Positions 63,485-64,000 of a stretch of DNA of 64,000 nucleotides are shown here, piece after piece. How positions within the stretch are numbered: position 1 is the first letter of the stretch; each line of letters starts with the position of its first letter. This DNA comes from JAXMAF01 sp046350555. Lineage in GTDB: Bacteria > Planctomycetota > Phycisphaerae > Phycisphaerales > SM1A02. The notes below the pieces were generated by a model. The model was not told where the DNA came from. It was given only the letters and a program-made list of their open reading frames with translations, and ran no database searches. The translations under genes and the position numbers were made by a program. The stretch lies in NCBI GenBank assembly GCA_046350555.1, contig JAXMAF010000008.1:169555-233554 (forward strand). Reading direction: 5' to 3'.

Positions 63485-64000
63485 ATGCCCGCGCACCCTC
63501 ACCACCACGCGCCGCCGCCGATCCTCACCACGAGGCGCGATCGGCTGATGCTGGCCCTGGCGTCCTTCTTCCTCGGCAACGCGCTCCTCGCCGAGATGAT
63601 CGGCGGAAAGCTCTTCCAGGTTCCGACGCCGATCCACACCTTCACCATGAGTGTCGGTGTCATCCTGTGGCCGGTCGTCTTCATCGTCTCGGACCTCGTG
63701 AACGAGTACTTCGGGCGCGAGGGCGTGAAGCGGCTCACCTTCCTGGCGGCGGCGGTCATCGCCTACGCCTTCCTCGCGCTCTTCATGGCCGAGAAGATCC
63801 CCGCGGCGTCGTTCTCGCCGGTCGACGGCAACTCGTTCCGCAGCGTCTTCCTGCAAAGCCAGTGGATCATCGCCGGTTCGCTCGCGGCGTTCCTGGTGGC
63901 GCAGCTCGTCGACGTGTGGGTCTTCTGGTTCGTGCGCAGGCGCACGGGGCACCGCTACCTCTGGATGCGCGCCACCGGCTCGACGCTCGTGAGCCAGCTC
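63485..64000 (+). CDS. yhhQ: Queuosine precursor transporter, VUT/YhhQ family (3' end outside window)
   Basis: The frame is open from ATG at 63,485 to the end of the window, 172 codons. Start MPAHPHHHAPPP, then the family N-terminal LALASFFLGNALLAEMIGGK, LWPVVFIVSDLVNEYFGREG (diagnostic VUT motif), FLAAAVIAYAFLALFMA and LVAQLVDVWVFWFVRRRTGH. It imports queuosine precursors such as preQ0 or preQ1. Three to four membrane helices are visible. It follows the threonine dehydratase by 80 bases. Confidence 0.92.
   Translation, partial: MPAHPHHHAPPPILTTRRDRLMLALASFFLGNALLAEMIGGKLFQVPTPIHTFTMSVGVILWPVVFIVSDLVNEYFGREGVKRLTFLAAAVIAYAFLALFMAEKIPAASFSPVDGNSFRSVFLQSQWIIAGSLAAFLVAQLVDVWVFWFVRRRTGHRYLWMRATGSTLVSQL

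Overview
The window is about 70 % GC and densely coded on both strands. The best guess is a member of the Planctomycetota, probably the Phycisphaerae, most likely an uncultured genome. The main support is the short secreted calcium-binding repeats ending in 'ADLxxLLxxWG' at 53.3 kb and 55.7 kb, which are typical of exported proteins in that group. The lipoproteins, Pal/OmpA protein, MlaF/MlaD pair and RND pump with an outer-membrane channel show a diderm envelope. This assignment is inference; there is no rRNA gene here.

Left part (1-17.4 kb). A tyrosine/homogentisate degradation set comes first: the end of fumarylacetoacetase on the plus strand, then a minus-strand run of 4-hydroxyphenylpyruvate dioxygenase, a DinB-like protein, an MscS channel and homogentisate dioxygenase. 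A three-copy 112-bp hairpin repeat lies between the two strands. Next are apt, a GroES-like protein, aroA, an MsbA-like ABC exporter, a BtuFCD-type ABC importer operon broken by many apparent frameshifts, and accB-accC.

A small defence-like island (17.5-21.6 kb) holds a PIN/ribbon-helix-helix toxin-antitoxin pair. Beside it is a 1083-residue protein with a TIR domain, a STAND NTPase, a membrane segment and four 39-residue C-terminal repeats. This is the best candidate here for a little-described system.

Middle part (21.6-45.7 kb). A polytopic membrane protein, a secreted EEP-fold lipoprotein, and a CvpA-like/GspE-like/PilT operon come first. The GspE-like ATPase has lost its Walker A lysine. 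After these come guaB, xseA-xseB-prepilin peptidase, a Pal/OmpA lipoprotein, MlaD/MlaF, and a Nudix hydrolase, site-2 protease and rhomboid run. A CtpA-like protease, hflX and an unknown gene follow.

Right part (45.7-64 kb). An RND efflux operon has an intact pump and channel but a frameshifted adaptor. Then come a META-domain lipoprotein, a calcium-repeat secreted protein, a secreted ClpP-fold protein and an AA10 lytic polysaccharide monooxygenase with a CBM2-like module. An XRE regulator and an integrase remnant sit beside tRNA-Phe. A nitrilase, tRNA-His, pckA, a threonine dehydratase and the start of a queuosine-precursor transporter complete the window.

Several short repeat families are scattered between genes: heptamer arrays at four loci, a roughly 110-bp dispersed element with two full and two partial copies near stop codons, and others. 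Apparent frameshifts cluster at 11.9-14.4 kb and 45.8-46.4 kb, with single ones elsewhere. They keep protein similarity in every frame, so assembly or read error is as likely as gene decay.
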